DNA of 64,000 nucleotides. Origin: Scylla paramamosain. Its lineage: Eukaryota > Arthropoda > Malacostraca > Decapoda > Portunidae. A program made the translations under genes and the position numbers. The notes below the pieces were generated by a model. It did not search any database. It was given only the letters and a program-made list of their open reading frames with translations, and was not told the origin of the DNA. Where the stretch lies: NCBI RefSeq assembly GCF_035594125.1, contig NW_026973728.1:62001-126000 (forward strand), given 5' to 3'. Within the stretch, counting starts at the first letter, position 1, and every line of letters begins with the position of its first letter. Shown piece after piece: positions 61,312 to 64,000 of this stretch.

Positions 61312-63953
61312 TTAATTATAGCTCTTTTTCGGATTTTTATGTTCCAAACTCTAAAGTACATACCACCTATATAAGGAAGTTAAACGACTTTACCAGAAAC
61401 CTGTATTTTCAGTGTTTTCCTGCATGTTAGGCACCAAAACGATAAATAATATGGAAGTCAGTCAATATGTGAATCCAAAACAAAATTACTGAAAACGTGT
61501 CTTTTCAGTGTTTTACGTAGAAAAACACTAAAACGGATGCAAACCAACAAATATGAAGAAATAGAATAACATTACCAAAAAGTGTTTTTGAGCTTTTTAC
61601 CTACAAAAAACGCGCAAATGGATGGTAAGCACTCTATATAGGGAAGCAAAAGACGTTACTAGAAACGTGTATAATGAGTGTTTTATAGTTTCACAAGAAC
61701 CACAAGGCAAAAAACGCAAAAATTCGTGTATATAGAGAAGTTTCTTACATACCAAAACGCTAAAACTCATGAATAACACTTTTAATTGAAAAACAGAACT
61801 ACCTTACCAAATGTGTGTATTTTGAGTGTTTTTCACATTCTTAGTTACGAAAATCCCAAATTATATGCGAAACTAGTTTTATGTGGGAAAAAAATGACAT
61901 TACCAGAAAAGTGTCTTTTCAGTGTTTTTGAGCGTTATATGCAACAAAACACTAAAAAGCAGAACAATCACATTACATTGGAATAAAACCAAATTTTACG
62001 AAGAACTTTCCTTTAAGTGTTTTTTAACTCCTTACATACCAAACCGCTAAACACATGCAAAACAACCTTTATGGAGAAACAGAATAACATTACCATAAAC
62101 ATGTATTTTGAGTATTTTTGATCATGTTACCTATAAAATCGCTTAAATACATGCAAAGAATGCTATATTTGTGAAACGAAAGGACATTACGAAAATCGTG
62201 TATTATGAGTATGTTTAAGTTCCTTAAGTACCAAAAATCTAAAACCCACAAATAACACTCTTTATAGAGAAAAAAAAAAAAAAAAAAAAGATTTTTTTTT
62301 TTTGTTATTCATCTTCATAGGTACCGAGATGCCAAAATTCTGAGAAAATTCAGGGAAAAAATGTGAAAAAAAAATAATTTAAGCTTTTTCCGGAGTTATG
62401 TACGAAACACGGAAGTGCATGCAAAGCAACCTATATGGGGAAATTACACGACTTTACAAGAAACGTGTCTTTGTTTTCAGCTATTTCAACAATATTACTG
62501 AAAACGTGTCTTTTCAGTTTTAGCGTAGAACCCTAAAAACGGATGCAAACCAACCAATATGAAGAAATAGAATAACATTACAAAAAAGTTGAGTGTTTTT
62601 GAGCTTGTTACCTACAAAAAACGTAAAAATGAAAGGATATTACAAAGAAAAAAAAAGGATATTACAAGAAAATTGTATAATGAATGTTTTAATAGTTTTG
62701 AAGAACCATAAGGCAAAAAACGCAAAAACTCGTATATATGGAGAAGTTTCTTTGATACCAAAATGCTGAAACTCATGAATAATACTCTTAATTGAGAAAC
62801 AGAACAATCTTAGGAAATGAGTGTATTTTGAGTTATTTTTTCACATTCTTAGTGGTCCAACCCCAAATTACATGCGAAACTGTGGAAAAAAAATTACTAG
62901 AAAAGTGTCTTTTTAGTGATTTTCAGCGTGATAGGTAATAAAGCACTAAAAAGCAGGTCAATCACATTACATGGGTATATAACCAACTTTTACCAAGAAC
63001 TTGCCTTTAAGTTTTTTTGAGCTCCTTACATACCAAAACGCTAAAACCCATGCAAAACACCCTTTATGGAAAAACAGAATAACATTCTCAAAAACATGTA
63101 TTTTGAGTGTTTTTGGGCTTGTTACCAATAAAAACGCCTAAATACATGCAAAGAACCCTATGTTTGGGAATGAAAAGACATTGCGAGGAATGTGTATTTT
63201 GAGTGTTTAGAAGTTCCCTAAGTACCAAAAAGCTAAAACCCACAAATAACAGTCTTTATAGAAAAAAAAAAAAATAGCATTTCTTTTATTGATCTTCATA
63301 GGTACCAAGATGCCAAAATTCTGGCAAAATTCAGGAAAATTACGTGAAAAAAGAATATTATGAAAAAGGTTAATTTTAGCTTTTTTTCTGACTGTTATGT
63401 ACCAAACCCTAAAGTGTATGCAAAGCTACCTATATGGGGAAATTAAACGACTTTACAAGAAACCCGTCTTTTGATTGTTTTTTTCAGCATGTTAGGCACC
63501 AAAACGATAAATAACATGGAAGTCACTCTATATGGGAATCCAAAACAAAATTACTGAAAACGTGTCTTTTCTGTGTTTTACGTAGAAAAACGCTAAAACG
63601 GATGGAAACCAACCAATATGAAGAAATAGAATAACATTACGAAAAAGGTATATTTTGAGTGTTTTTGATCATGTTACCTATAAAAACGCTTAAATACATG
63701 CAAAGAACCTTATCTTTAGGAAACAAAAGGACATTACGAGAAACGAGTATTATGAGTTTTTATACGTTCCTTAAGTACCAAAAATAAATAAATAAATGAA
63801 AAAATAGCATTTTTTTTTATTAATCTTCATAGGTACCGAGACGCCAAAATTCTGGAAAAATTCAGGGAATTTATGTGAAAAAAAAATCAAAAAATTTAAT
63901 TTTAGCTTTTATTTTCAAACTGTTATGTACCAAACCCTAAACTGCATGTAGAT
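61312..63953 (-). repeat. Right arm of the large inverted repeat
   Basis: Reverse-complement copy of 55,208-57,870. It starts at TTAATTATAGCTCTTTTTCG, which pairs with 57,851-57,870, and ends at ACTGCATGTAGAT, which pairs with 55,208-55,220. Inverted I anchors are at about 62,320, 63,301 and 63,831. Differences from the left arm include a repeated AAAGGATATTACAA near 62,631-62,662, where the left arm has E-head text, and absence of the fold-back found at 55,723-55,749. The few open frames here are satellite translations. Confidence 0.9.
62270..62303. repeat. A-run facing a T-run in the inverted arm
   Basis: Twenty A residues (62,270-62,289), then GA and a run of twelve T before GTTATTCATCTTCATAGGTACC. 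This is the inverted I/J junction. Its T and A runs are longer than in the partner arm (about 56,875-56,903), so homopolymer length has changed since duplication or is uncertain in the assembly. Confidence 0.75.
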
Positions 63954-64000
63954 ATTCAGGAAAATTACGTGAAAAAAGAATATTATGAAAAAGGTTAATT
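63954..64000 (-). repeat. Direct repeat of 63,329-63,375 at the window edge
   Basis: The last 47 bases are identical to 63,329-63,375, 625 bp upstream. They interrupt the inverted arm: the expected next text would be the reverse complement of the H/G sequence just before 55,208. This suggests that a further duplicated copy of inverted I/H sequence begins here and continues beyond the window. Confidence 0.85.

Noticed and set aside
1..64000. A CRISPR array or other prokaryotic repeat system
   Set aside because: The repeats are contiguous 96-bp monomers with no unique spacers and no nearby cas-like genes; the LINE points to a eukaryote.
1..64000. tRNA, rRNA or 5S-derived sequence as the origin of the monomer
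   Set aside because: No cloverleaf, A/B box pair or conserved rRNA words were recognised in the monomer on either strand.
1..64000. Telomeric repeats at an array edge
   Set aside because: No tandem TTAGGG or similar run occurs; the single TTTAGGG words belong to monomers H and to the junction near 50,340.

Overview
The window is almost wholly satellite DNA of a eukaryotic nuclear genome. It is strongly AT-rich and has no intact gene that I can support. The only non-satellite island is a decayed non-LTR retrotransposon fragment (about 50,366-51,050, minus strand). Its inter-domain and reverse-transcriptase residues resemble the CR1/Jockey group of LINEs, which suggests an animal, possibly an aquatic vertebrate. 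The species cannot be read from the sequence. The short open frames are translations of the repeat in arbitrary frames on both strands; their frames are not kept from copy to copy, so I do not call them genes.

The basic unit is a monomer of about 96 bp. In its forward orientation it carries, in order, a CTGTTTCTCCATA block, a TTTGCATGC block, TTTTAGCGTTTTGGTACC, CAAAAACACTCAAAATACA and a closing GGTAATG. Eleven diverged monomers (named here J, K, A, B, C, D, E, F, G, H, I) form a higher-order repeat (HOR) of about 1.08-1.1 kb. The reference copy, 43,389-44,469, is mapped monomer by monomer. About 50 complete or truncated forward HOR copies occur. Most end in monomer I with GGTACCTATGAAGATGAATA, then an A-run that meets a T-rich tract at the start of J.

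Layout: 1-632 inverted diverged monomers; 633-11,329 forward HORs; 11,330-11,805 inverted block; 11,806-15,035 forward HORs; 15,036-16,864 A-rich tract and inverted diverged monomers; 16,865-18,560 forward diverged monomers; 18,561-30,553 forward HORs; 30,554-31,031 the same inverted block again; 31,032-38,600 forward HORs; 38,601-38,968 a third copy of the inverted block, rearranged around a perfect 59-bp palindrome; 38,969-50,282 forward HORs; 50,283-53,410 diverged monomers holding the LINE fragment; 53,411-61,311 forward HORs; 61,312-63,953 an inverted copy of 55,208-57,870; 63,954-64,000 the start of another duplication.

Above the HOR level, subtypes of HOR recur in a similar order, with shared deletions, a shared D-monomer duplication and shared inversion breakpoints. 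Large parts of the array have therefore been copied as blocks of several HORs. Six short perfect fold-back inverted repeats (arms 11-59 bp, loops 2-7 nt) sit where the register of the repeat is disturbed. They look like footprints of strand or template switching during copying. One of them can be polarised, because the inverted partner arm keeps the ordinary sequence. I found no gene-based system; the interest lies in the architecture and rearrangement history of the satellite.
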